DNA from: Bin87 sp034428455
Lineage (GTDB): Bacteria > Chloroflexota > Dehalococcoidia > Lucifugimonadales > UBA3495
Assembly: GCA_034428455.1 (NCBI GenBank)
Contig: DAOUHZ010000012.1
Coordinates: 1-17,107 of the forward strand
Direction: 5' to 3'
DNA: 17,107 nt
Part shown: positions 1-6,206 of the stretch, one piece after another
Layout of the letters: every line of letters begins with the position of its first letter
Numbering within the stretch: position 1 is the stretch's first letter
The notes under the pieces: generated by a model
The model's database searches: none
Told to the model about the DNA's origin: nothing
The model's input: only the letters and a program-made list of their open reading frames with translations
Translations under genes and position numbers: made by a program

Positions 1-9
1 GGAACTTTG

Positions 10-100
10 AGAAAGGAGGTGATGGCTAATGGAACACAGTTTAACATGCTGGGGCGATGGTAGGCACCAGTCTGGACACGACGGGGTGAACGCCTCTTAG
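10..100 (+). other. Extended Shine-Dalgarno followed by a possible 23-codon ORF
   Basis: Positions 10-23 read AGAAAGGAGGTGAT, an uninterrupted match to the complement of a typical bacterial 16S rRNA 3' end. An ATG at 29-31, nine bases after AGGAGG, opens a 23-residue frame ending in TAG at 98-100 (it starts MEHSLTCWGDGRH). I recognise no family. The frame runs through the left arm of the large inverted repeat (49-75), so it could be a leader peptide, or the ribosome-binding match could be coincidental in a structured RNA. The strong site is seen directly; translation is inference. Confidence 0.25.
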
Positions 101-170
101 CGTCATCGCTTTTCACAAACGGCATTTAGCCCGTCAGTCGGGCCCAGACCAGTGTCTACCGTCGCCCCAG
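49..170. repeat. Long imperfect inverted repeat (27-nt arms)
   Basis: The arm at 49-75 is complementary to the arm at 144-170. Of 27 positions 23 are Watson-Crick pairs, two more are G-U wobbles if read as plus-strand RNA, and two are mismatches. The intervening 68 bases can form a smaller hairpin (GTGAA near 84-88 with TTCAC near 113-117). This could be a structured leader or small RNA, or a relic of a small mobile element. Confidence 0.6.
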
Positions 171-222
171 AGGTCCTGGGGAAGTATCGGGCGACAAGCC
201 AAAGGTCCAGTCTGGGCCCGAT
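137..222. repeat. Alternative inverted repeat competing with the 49-170 stem
   Basis: GTCGGGCCCAGAC at 137-149 pairs with GTCTGGGCCCGAT at 210-222: 12 Watson-Crick pairs plus one G-U. The segment at 144-149 is also part of the right arm of the 49-170 stem, so the two stems are mutually exclusive in RNA. The bases at 207-215 (CCAGTCTGG) repeat those at 67-75, so three related arms are present. The geometry resembles an attenuator or switch; no known riboswitch class is recognised. Confidence 0.5.
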
Positions 223-264
223 ATCCTTTTAATTTCGCTGATCCTGGACCATTTTCCGGGGTAG

Positions 265-285
265 CGGGGCCAAGGGGCCCCGTTT
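265..285 (+). terminator. GC-rich hairpin, possible weak terminator
   Basis: CGGGGCC at 265-271 pairs with GGCCCCG at 276-282 around an AAGG tetraloop, followed by TTT only. The stem is strong, but the short T-run makes intrinsic termination uncertain. It lies between the alternative stems at 49-222 and the rpsP promoter, so it could insulate rpsP from upstream transcription. Confidence 0.35.
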
Positions 286-343
286 CGATTCCAGCGCCGC
301 CGATTTTCGGCACGGTTTGCCGATTTCCCGCGCCGGAACTCGT

Positions 344-372
344 TTGACAAACCGCAGGCAAATCCATACATT
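344..372 (+). promoter_or_regulatory. Sigma70-type promoter for rpsP-khpA-rimM
   Basis: A perfect -35 TTGACA at 344-349, a 17-base spacer, and a -10-like TACATT at 367-372. A start about seven bases later leaves a leader of roughly 33 bases before the rpsP ATG, with GGAG six bases before that ATG. Assigned by eye; the -10 matches consensus at four of six positions. Confidence 0.5.
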
Positions 373-411
373 GGAATCCTGCGTATATCAAATCAGCAAC
401 ACGGAGTTCAG

Positions 412-681
412 ATGCTACGGATCCGCCTTCGGCGCGTGGGCAAAAAAGGCCGCCCCTACTATCGAATCGTCGTTACCGAGAAGCGCAATCCCCGGGATGG
501 CGCTTACATCGACGGAATTGGCCACTACGATCCCATGGCGGACCCGCCGGCAGTGACCTTGGACGAAAGCCGCGCGGTGGAATGGTTGCGCAAAGGCGCT
601 CAGCCTTCCGACCCCGTGCGGCAGATATTCGAACGGAACGACATCTTCAGCAAGGTCAACTCGGATGAAAGAGCTGATTGA
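412..681 (+). CDS. rpsP: 30S ribosomal protein S16
   Basis: Structural component of the small ribosomal subunit that binds 16S rRNA and is needed for 30S assembly. The 89-residue product has the family's hallmark N-terminus (MLRIRLRRVGKKGRPYYRIV), then the YIDGIGHYDP segment and the R-A-VEWLRKGAQPSDPV helix near the C-terminus; length is normal. The ATG is preceded by GGAG at a six-base spacing. Its last 17 bases overlap the start of the KH-domain gene, so the two are probably translationally coupled. The order rpsP-khpA-rimM is a classic bacterial cluster, usually preceded by ffh and followed by trmD, neither of which is visible here. Confidence 0.97.
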   Translation: MLRIRLRRVGKKGRPYYRIVVTEKRNPRDGAYIDGIGHYDPMADPPAVTLDESRAVEWLRKGAQPSDPVRQIFERNDIFSKVNSDERAD

Positions 682-892
682 GTTTATCGCTCAGTCGCTG
701 ACGTCAAATCCCGAAGCCGTCCGGGTAACGGAAGAAGACGAAGGCGACCAGATTGTCATTCGCCTTGAAGTGGCGCCCGAGGACAAGGGCAAGGTCATAG
801 GGCGACAGGGAAGAGTGGCCCAAGCAATGCGGGTGCTGCTCCGGGTGGCAGCCGTCAAGGACGGGACCCGGGCCGTGTTGGAGATTGTCTAA
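665..892 (+). CDS. khpA: KH-domain RNA-binding protein KhpA (YlqC family)
   Basis: Small single-KH RNA-binding protein, 75 residues, the typical family length. The KH signature GKVIGRQGR is at residues 42-50, with the GxxG loop (G46-R-Q-G49) that grips single-stranded RNA, followed by the helix AQAMRVLLRVAA. In other bacteria KhpA works with KhpB/Jag as a post-transcriptional regulator linked to cell division and envelope growth. The position between rpsP and rimM is the conserved one. The start lies inside the end of rpsP (17-base overlap), and the stop TAA at 890-892 is close to rimM. Confidence 0.93.
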   Translation: MKELIEFIAQSLTSNPEAVRVTEEDEGDQIVIRLEVAPEDKGKVIGRQGRVAQAMRVLLRVAAVKDGTRAVLEIV

Positions 893-962
893 CCGCAGAC
901 GCTCCCGGCGCTTCCAAAGGCCAGCACCTCCGCGCAGCCGACCCCCGGATGCGGAGCCGCAG

Positions 963-1463
963 GTGCCTGATGGCGCGGTGGTGGTTGGCCGGGTGATCCG
1001 CCCTCACGGGTCCGATGGGACCCTACGGGTCCAGCCCTATTCCGATAACCCCGCCCGGTTCCAGGTTGGCGGCAACCTGACCGTGGCCGGGAAGAGCCGC
1101 GCCATCTCGGATTTCCGAATGCTGCCCGGCGGCTACGCCCTGCTGCGGCTGGAGGGGCTCGAAAACGTTGACGCCGTCCGAGCCCTGGCTGACCAGTGGC
1201 TCGTCGCACCGACTGATTCTGCACCCGATCTGCCCCCCGGCGAGTACTACCACTACCAACTGGTCGGCCTGACGGTGGTCACAGACGAGGGCGAGGATCT
1301 GGGCACCTTGCGGGAGGTGCTGATAACCGGCAGCAACGACGTCTACGTGGTGCAGTCCGAAGCCGGCGAGGAGATCCTGCTGCCCGCCGTTTTGCAGGTG
1401 ATAAAGGACGTGGACCTATCGGCGGGACGAATGCTGGTCCACCTCATCGACGGCCTGCGCTAG
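963..1463 (+). CDS. rimM: Ribosome maturation factor RimM
   Basis: Assembly factor that binds S19 and helps mature the 30S head. The N-terminal RimM domain starts VVVGRVIRPHGSDGTLRVQPYSDNP, and a PRC-barrel domain covers the C-terminal half (YYHYQLVGLTVV, then DLGTLREVLITGSNDVYVV and ILLPAVLQVIKDVDL). I place the start at GTG 963, with GGAG six bases upstream, giving 166 residues, normal for RimM. A longer frame opens at TTG 885, overlapping the khpA stop by eight bases. It has a poorly spaced ribosome site and would add a 26-residue Arg/Pro-rich tail unlike the family. trmD does not follow: the next gene, moaE, is convergent and ends 14 bases away. Confidence 0.93.
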   Translation: MPDGAVVVGRVIRPHGSDGTLRVQPYSDNPARFQVGGNLTVAGKSRAISDFRMLPGGYALLRLEGLENVDAVRALADQWLVAPTDSAPDLPPGEYYHYQLVGLTVVTDEGEDLGTLREVLITGSNDVYVVQSEAGEEILLPAVLQVIKDVDLSAGRMLVHLIDGLR

Positions 1464-1477
1464 GCGCCTTTTGGCTC

Positions 1478-1960
1478 CTAATTGTCCCCAACGGCCGCGG
1501 CGTGTCGTTCCGCGTGGGCATGCTGGTGAGTATCCTCGTCCGCGAACTCGTGGTCCTCGCACGCGACCCAACGGGAACCGTCGGCGAACCATTCCTTTTT
1601 CCAGATGGGGACGATGGTCTTGATCCGGTTCACCGCCTCGTGGCAGGCCTCGAAAGCCGCGATCCGATGGGGCGAGGCCACTGCCACCACCAGGCTGATG
1701 TGGCCCACGTCAACCCGGCCGGTGCGGTGGGCGATGGCGATGTCCTCGATGCCGTAGTCGGCACAGAGGGTATCCCGCACCTCCTCCAGCTTCTTGATGG
1801 CCATCACGTCGTAGGCTTCGTATTCCAGCCGGGTGACGGTCTTGCCGCCGAAGTTGTCCCGAGTGGTGCCCAGGAAGGTGACCACGGCCCCATTGCCGTC
1901 CTTGCGCACGGAGTCGGTCACCGCCACCGGATCCAGGGGTTCGTCAGTCAGGATGATCAT
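1478..1960 (-). CDS. moaE: Molybdopterin synthase catalytic subunit MoaE
   Basis: Large subunit of molybdopterin synthase, which inserts two sulfurs from MoaD thiocarboxylate into precursor Z (cPMP) in molybdenum cofactor synthesis. The 160-residue product has the family blocks GAVVTFLGTTRDNF (24-37), LEYEAYDVMA (45-54), AHRTGRVDVGH (77-87), SPHRIAAFEACHEAVNRIKT (96-115) and the PIWKKEWF segment (118-125) carrying the active-site lysines. The C-terminal tail is His-rich (HQHAHAERH), which is extra and could bind metal. The ATG is preceded by CGGAGG inside the end of moaD; the two frames overlap by 17 bases. Confidence 0.95.
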   Translation of the reverse strand: MIILTDEPLDPVAVTDSVRKDGNGAVVTFLGTTRDNFGGKTVTRLEYEAYDVMAIKKLEEVRDTLCADYGIEDIAIAHRTGRVDVGHISLVVAVASPHRIAAFEACHEAVNRIKTIVPIWKKEWFADGSRWVACEDHEFADEDTHQHAHAERHAAAVGDN

Positions 1961-2228
1961 GGCTCGGAGACCTCCGTTGCCCCAGTCCTCCGCTGACGGG
2001 AGGTATCAGGCAAACCTCGTCGCCGGGGCTCAGGGCTTGATCGTCGTCGGCGTACTCGGCGTTCACCGCCACCACAATGCGCACCTCGGGCGGCGCCAGT
2101 CGCGGATACATGCCCCGCACCGCATCGGTGAGCGCTCCCACCGTGGCGCCTTCCGGCACCTCCACGGTGATCAGCGAGGCTCCGGCGCGCTCCCGGTAGA
2201 GGGCGAATAGTTGAACGTCAAATTGCAT
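1944..2228 (-). CDS. moaD: Molybdopterin synthase sulfur-carrier subunit MoaD, extended past Gly-Gly
   Basis: Ubiquitin-like sulfur carrier whose C-terminal glycine is adenylated by MoeB and converted to a thiocarboxylate used by MoaE. The 94-residue frame has the beta-grasp pattern (FDVQLFALYRERAG, VEVPEGATVGALTDAV, VNAEYADDDQALSPGDEV, LIPPVSGG). Normally the protein ends at Gly-Gly. Here G80-G81 is followed by 13 more residues (LGQRRSPSHDHPD) before TGA, all within or beside the moaE start region. Either the tail is cut off after G81, as in MoaD-MoaE fusions, or there is a frameshift. The gene has a strong promoter and almost no 5' leader, with no Shine-Dalgarno. Confidence 0.9.
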   Translation of the reverse strand: MQFDVQLFALYRERAGASLITVEVPEGATVGALTDAVRGMYPRLAPPEVRIVVAVNAEYADDDQALSPGDEVCLIPPVSGGLGQRRSPSHDHPD

Positions 2229-2238
2229 GGTAATCGGG

Positions 2239-2268
2239 ATTATGGGCGGGCAACGGCGGCGGTGTCAA
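2239..2268 (-). promoter_or_regulatory. Promoter for moaD-moaE, near-leaderless
   Basis: On the minus strand a perfect TTGACA (2268-2263), an 18-base spacer, and CATAAT (2244-2239). The expected transcription start is about four bases before the moaD ATG (2228), so the mRNA would be almost leaderless. This fits the absence of a Shine-Dalgarno there. It sits directly behind the end of the HNH gene, so moaDE need not depend on the defence genes upstream. Confidence 0.6.
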
Positions 2269-2286
2269 CGGTGCTAGTTGGCATGC

Positions 2287-2952
2287 TTAGATTATGCCAG
2301 AACGCCGCAGCCGTTCCGCGAACATTGCGACAACCCCAGAATGAGGTTGGGATGGCTCCTGGTATCTGCTCACGACGGCCAATCTATCCGGACCCGGGTT
2401 CGACAGCATCAGATCTTGAACGAAAGAACTCATCAGCCTAAACCGGCTTTCGCGCAACCTTGTTTCGTTTAACTGGAGGTCATCAATCGTGTTCTCGGCT
2501 TTGCGCCGGGAAGCGGGTGTCAAGCCTTGTTTGGCAACTATCTCGCCGCTGAGATGCGCATAATCAAAATACTCTTCCGGCCGTTCCAAAAAGTCAGCGG
2601 CACATGGATCAACGTATCCAGTATCCGGCCATTGGTCATCCTTGCTGGAATTGCATCGTTGGCAGCTGGATATCCAATTGTCCCATGCAAATGCCAAGTG
2701 CGGAAAATGATGCAATGGACGAAAGTGGTCAACTGACGATGACAATTCGCCGACTGGCTCAAATCTCTGCTCGCAATACCCACATTTCGCTTTGAACCGC
2801 TCACGGAGATCAGGTGCGAATACGGTCCAATAGTTATGTTGGCTGGGACGCCCCCCGATCCTATGTCGGTAATATCGGATCCATTTTTGCGTGTATCTGT
2901 TTTCGTAAAAAGCTACGCCGGACGGCGCCGGGCCGCGATCCACCCACCGCAT
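2287..2952 (-). CDS. HNH endonuclease, PtuB-like (Septu-type defence)
   Basis: A 221-residue HNH nuclease. Visible motif: C57-x2-C60, then D75-H76 in SSVDHFRP, N92 in WDNWISSC, C97-x2-C100, and N101-x2-K104, i.e. a zinc-stapled beta-beta-alpha metal fold with its catalytic histidine. This arrangement is that of the TIGR02646/PtuB family, the nuclease half of Septu and of retron Ec78 effectors. It starts five bases after the stop of an AAA ATPase gene, the ptuA-ptuB order. In known Septu complexes the ATPase restrains or presents PtuB, which cuts DNA upon phage infection. No reverse transcriptase is nearby, so a retron is not indicated. Assignment to Septu is by motif and context. Confidence 0.8.
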   Translation of the reverse strand: MRWVDRGPAPSGVAFYENRYTQKWIRYYRHRIGGRPSQHNYWTVFAPDLRERFKAKCGYCEQRFEPVGELSSSVDHFRPLHHFPHLAFAWDNWISSCQRCNSSKDDQWPDTGYVDPCAADFLERPEEYFDYAHLSGEIVAKQGLTPASRRKAENTIDDLQLNETRLRESRFRLMSSFVQDLMLSNPGPDRLAVVSRYQEPSQPHSGVVAMFAERLRRSGII

Positions 2953-2957
2953 TGCGA

Positions 2958-4289
2958 CTACGCTCCATCTTGGGACAATTCGGTTTCAAGGGAGCGCAAG
3001 AAGCGGTGCATCAATTCCGAGTACTGCTCACTCTGAGGGCCGACCGGACCTTTGGACAGCAAGTCCTGATTCACCTGCCGGCGCAGTTCGTCCATCTCGC
3101 GTTCCTCTTCCGGAGCAAGCGATTCCTTCCTTCGCAACTCCCGCAGGCGGTTGGCCCGCTGCACCGTGAGCTCGTCCGTGGGGTCGTCAATGCCCATGAA
3201 CGTGCGGTAAATTTCGTCCGCCGTCCACCCGATGATGTCCTGCTCGTTGCGCGACCAGACCACCTGCCCGGTTTCGTCACGCTTGAGCAGGTGAACCTGT
3301 CCCTTTTTCAAGCCGGCCACCATCATCGGCGAGTGGGTGCTGGCAAAAATCTGCACGTTGGGGAAGTGGCGTTGCAACGTCGGGATGATGCGCCGCTGCC
3401 AGGATGGATGCAGGTGGGCATCAATTTCGTCGATGATGAAGATGCCGGGCCGTTCTTTCCAATCATGCCTGTCATAATTAACGGAGGCAAAGTGGAGGAT
3501 GAAATGAACCATCGAGGCTATGATAGAACGAGTTCCTTGGCTCAAATTGGTAAAAGGTATTGTTCCGTCTATAGTTATAAGATTTTTCCGAGGGCTAACC
3601 CCGCCAGCCACATCCACTTTGAAATCTCCAATGATGTCATGGATGACATCTATAACTTCGGAAAAAACTTCGCGATAAAACCTTTGTGGGTTGTTACGCA
3701 GTAAAATCAAAAAATTGACGTACATATCATCGCTGTCGTCATACTCACTTGCATCGAAATCTGCTTTATTCACTCTAAACCCATATAGAAAGTCATCCCA
3801 TCCACTTGGTTTGGTAGGCGTGTATGATTCTGGGCCGTAAAATCCTATAAAGCCATTGTCGCGGGAGATCTTGTCGTACATAATTTCGATCTCATCGGAT
3901 ATGTCGTCAATTATTCTCTCTGGACCCGCGCCCAGTTCGGTTATGCGCAGGCTTAGATCGTGCGTCCACAAGCGTCCACGTAGTCGCCAGCGTTTGTCCA
4001 ACTGGTCCTTCCATTCCAGCACGAACAATGCCTTGTTATCACTATCCTGGTCCTCGGATATGAGACGATTTGGAGGAAGAACCCCGTCCAAATACCAATC
4101 ACCTGTTACGCAGGCCAATGACCACAATACCGTTGACTTTCCGACGTTGTTGGGACCAATGAACAGATTAACCTTCTCGTCAAATTCGAACTTGACGCTA
4201 GATCTACGAGACTGATGGCCTCCTGGGGGCCTTTGAGGTCTAGGACGGAACGGACCTACGTTGAGCAGTCCAAAGGATTCGATAGGCAT
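2958..4289 (-). CDS. AAA/ABC-type ATPase, PtuA-like (Septu-type defence)
   Basis: A 443-residue SMC/OLD-like ATPase. Walker A GPNNVGKST at residues 45-53, ABC signature-like LSQGTRS at 249-255, Walker B IFIIDEID at 283-290, and an H-loop STHSP at 317-321. An HPSWQRRIIPTLQRHFPNVQ helix lies between the last two, typical of the DUF3696/AAA_21 class. A charged, probably coiled segment follows at roughly 375-410. Start ATG has GAGG seven bases upstream. It is coupled to the HNH nuclease gene (five-base gap). The first and middle parts of the gene are much more AT-rich than its 3' third (for example 22 G+C in 60 bases at 3541-3600, against 36 in 60 at 3061-3120), suggesting transfer or recombination. 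Other OLD-like defence ATPases are possible, but the HNH partner favours PtuA. Confidence 0.78.
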   Translation of the reverse strand: MPIESFGLLNVGPFRPRPQRPPGGHQSRRSSVKFEFDEKVNLFIGPNNVGKSTVLWSLACVTGDWYLDGVLPPNRLISEDQDSDNKALFVLEWKDQLDKRWRLRGRLWTHDLSLRITELGAGPERIIDDISDEIEIMYDKISRDNGFIGFYGPESYTPTKPSGWDDFLYGFRVNKADFDASEYDDSDDMYVNFLILLRNNPQRFYREVFSEVIDVIHDIIGDFKVDVAGGVSPRKNLITIDGTIPFTNLSQGTRSIIASMVHFILHFASVNYDRHDWKERPGIFIIDEIDAHLHPSWQRRIIPTLQRHFPNVQIFASTHSPMMVAGLKKGQVHLLKRDETGQVVWSRNEQDIIGWTADEIYRTFMGIDDPTDELTVQRANRLRELRRKESLAPEEEREMDELRRQVNQDLLSKGPVGPQSEQYSELMHRFLRSLETELSQDGA

Positions 4290-4338
4290 AGCAATTCCTC
4301 AACGGCCTCCGCTTGTAGCATACCATCCAAACAGCGCA

Positions 4339-5688
4339 CTACAGCGGCGGGCTCAGCGATACGTCCAGCACGGCCTCGCACCAGGCGGCGGCGGATAGGA
4401 GACGCCCTTCCGCGAAAGGTGACGCGACCATCTGGATGCCCAGCGGCACGCCGGACTCCGCCAGGCCGGACGGTAGGGCGATGGCCGGGAAGCCGCAGGA
4501 CGTCCAGGGGCCCTGGAATGCCGGGTCTCCCGTGTTGGTGCGGTCGGCCTGCGGAGGCGACGGCGCGCCGGGGGTGAGCAGCACGTCGCATTGCCGGGCG
4601 GCTTCCTCCATGTCAGTGGTGAATTGCCGTCGCCGCTCCAGGGCGCGGGAATAGTCGATCCCGTCCACTGCGAGACCTTCGGCCAGCATTGCCCGCAGCT
4701 TGGGCTGGTAGTCCTCGGCCTGCCGCCGGTACATCGGCTCGTGAAAGGCCGCGGCTTCCACGGCCATGATGAGACGCTGGTCCACGTAGGCGGAATCGAT
4801 GCTCTCCGCCAGGGGAATCTCCTCGATTTCCGCGCCGGCCTCGGCCAGTCGTTCGGCCACCGCGTCCAGGTGACGGCGGCTTTCGGCATCCGCTCCCTCG
4901 TAAAAGTAGCGACGCAGCAGCCCGATGCGCGGGGCGCTCGGCTCGACGATAGCGGAAAGATAGTCGCCCACCGGCTCCCGGGAGGACACCGGATCGGCAA
5001 CGTCGGGGCCGGCCATCACCTGTAGCAGCAGCGCAGCATCCTCCACGGTGCGCACCAGCCAGCCCACGGTGTCCAGGTTCCAGCTCACGGGAACCACCCC
5101 GTGGCGGCTGACGCGGCCAAAGGTAGGCTTGAAACCGACCACGCCGTTGTACGCCGCCGGCCGCAGAACCGAGCCCACCGTCTGCGAGCCCAACGCCGCG
5201 GGACACATCCGGGACGCGACGGCCACTGCCGATCCGCTGCTGCTGCCGCCCGGCGTGTGCGCTGGGTTCCACGGGTTGTAGGTGGGGGATGGGTCCAGGC
5301 AGGCGAACTCGGTGGTCACGGCCTTGCCCAGCATCAACGCTCCGGCCCTCTTGAGCAGGGTCAGCGAAGTTGCGTCGTAGTCGGGCACGAAGTCCTTGTA
5401 GACCTCGCTGCCCGCCTTCGTCGGGATGCCGGCGGTGTAGTAGATGTCCTTCATTCCGATGGGAACGCCGTGCAGCGGACCCAGCGGCCGTCCTTCCGCA
5501 ACGGCAGCGTCGGCCTGGCGGGCGTCGGCGAGCACCGTTTCGCGGTCCACGTACACCCAGGCCAGCAGACGCTCGTCCAGGGCTTCGATGCGGTTGAGGC
5601 ACGCCTCCGCCAGTTCGACGGCCGTGATCTCGCGTCGGGCGATGGCGCGGGCGGCTTCGGCGGCGGTGAGTTCGTTGGGATTGGGCAT
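4339..5688 (-). CDS. Amidase-signature hydrolase (GatA-like)
   Basis: Member of the amidase signature family, which hydrolyses or transfers amides with a Ser-cisSer-Lys triad. In the 449-residue product the triad reads K80 (GVPIGMKDIY), S149 (in PGGSSSGS) and S173 (TVGSVLRPAA). The stretch before the nucleophile is unusual: GSQTVGS where most members have GTDTGGS, so the substrate or oxyanion environment may differ. I start at ATG 5688, with AGAGG eight bases upstream; the frame is open 45 residues further, but that part is not amidase-like. The substrate is not predictable. It has no GatC-like partner of its own and lies 34 bases after the HEPN gene on the same strand. Confidence 0.88.
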   Translation of the reverse strand: MPNPNELTAAEAARAIARREITAVELAEACLNRIEALDERLLAWVYVDRETVLADARQADAAVAEGRPLGPLHGVPIGMKDIYYTAGIPTKAGSEVYKDFVPDYDATSLTLLKRAGALMLGKAVTTEFACLDPSPTYNPWNPAHTPGGSSSGSAVAVASRMCPAALGSQTVGSVLRPAAYNGVVGFKPTFGRVSRHGVVPVSWNLDTVGWLVRTVEDAALLLQVMAGPDVADPVSSREPVGDYLSAIVEPSAPRIGLLRRYFYEGADAESRRHLDAVAERLAEAGAEIEEIPLAESIDSAYVDQRLIMAVEAAAFHEPMYRRQAEDYQPKLRAMLAEGLAVDGIDYSRALERRRQFTTDMEEAARQCDVLLTPGAPSPPQADRTNTGDPAFQGPWTSCGFPAIALPSGLAESGVPLGIQMVASPFAEGRLLSAAAWCEAVLDVSLSPPL

Positions 5689-5722
5689 GGTGAAAACCTC
5701 TTGCGGTGTAATGGTATCCCAG

Positions 5723-6202
5723 CTAATCGCGGCGCGTCCGGAACAGGACGTAGATGGCGAAGGCACGGCGGTCTCTGATTGGAGCATTATTAAAACTGTC
5801 GATGGCGCGCTCGGTTCGGTCAATCAGATATGCAACCCGTGAACGATCAAAATCAGTCAGTGGCGCATAGTCCGCGTAGTGTCGTTCACGCTGCATCTCA
5901 ACGAAGTGTTCGGCAAAGTTCTGGATGTCCAGAGGGAAACGGCTTAACAAAGTCAGGTTCCGACACTGGTTGCGGACATGACCATGCTCCAGCGCACGGT
6001 AAGTTTGTTCCCAAGCCGGTTGGCTGCGGCTGGCGCGGGTGGCGCCGGCCAAGGCGTCGGCACCGCACCGGGCCAAGGTGTGGAACATCGCATAGTAGGC
6101 GGCGCTGATGGCGCGGCAGAGGTCGGTTTGGCGCGGCCGGCCTCTCCTCCCTGCACCGGATGCCAGCTGACGGGCGATGGAGATCAAATCCAGCGGGTTC
6201 AT
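5723..6202 (-). CDS. HEPN-domain protein, possible RNase toxin
   Basis: A 159-residue protein with the HEPN hallmark AYYAMFH at residues 35-41 after a basic segment (RRGRPRQ), and a candidate catalytic R-x5-H at R69-H75 (RALEHGH). HEPN proteins are often metal-independent RNases in toxin-antitoxin or defence modules. The C-terminal helix DRSRVAYLIDRTERAIDSF is typical of the fold. The upstream gene ends four bases before this ATG, and no separate ribosome site is visible, so translation is probably coupled. The frame extends 25 residues upstream, but that part overlaps the upstream gene. The toxin role is inference. Confidence 0.65.
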   Translation of the reverse strand: MNPLDLISIARQLASGAGRRGRPRQTDLCRAISAAYYAMFHTLARCGADALAGATRASRSQPAWEQTYRALEHGHVRNQCRNLTLLSRFPLDIQNFAEHFVEMQRERHYADYAPLTDFDRSRVAYLIDRTERAIDSFNNAPIRDRRAFAIYVLFRTRRD

Positions 6203-6206
6203 CCGG

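Noticed and set aside
49..222. 6S RNA or tRNA in the first 300 bases
   Set aside because: No tRNA cloverleaf, and the competing three-arm pairing does not give the 6S central bubble; I cannot match a known RNA class.
885..962. N-terminal extension of RimM from TTG 885
   Set aside because: Poorly spaced ribosome site and an Arg/Pro-rich tail not seen in RimM; GTG 963 has better spacing and gives normal length. Not excluded.
2814..3704. 296-residue plus-strand open frame
   Set aside because: Antisense to the PtuA-like ATPase, whose Walker motifs are intact; no motif in the antisense frame.
2287..4289. Retron with PtuAB effectors (Ec78-like)
   Set aside because: No reverse transcriptase frame or msr/msd-like RNA lies beside the pair in this window.
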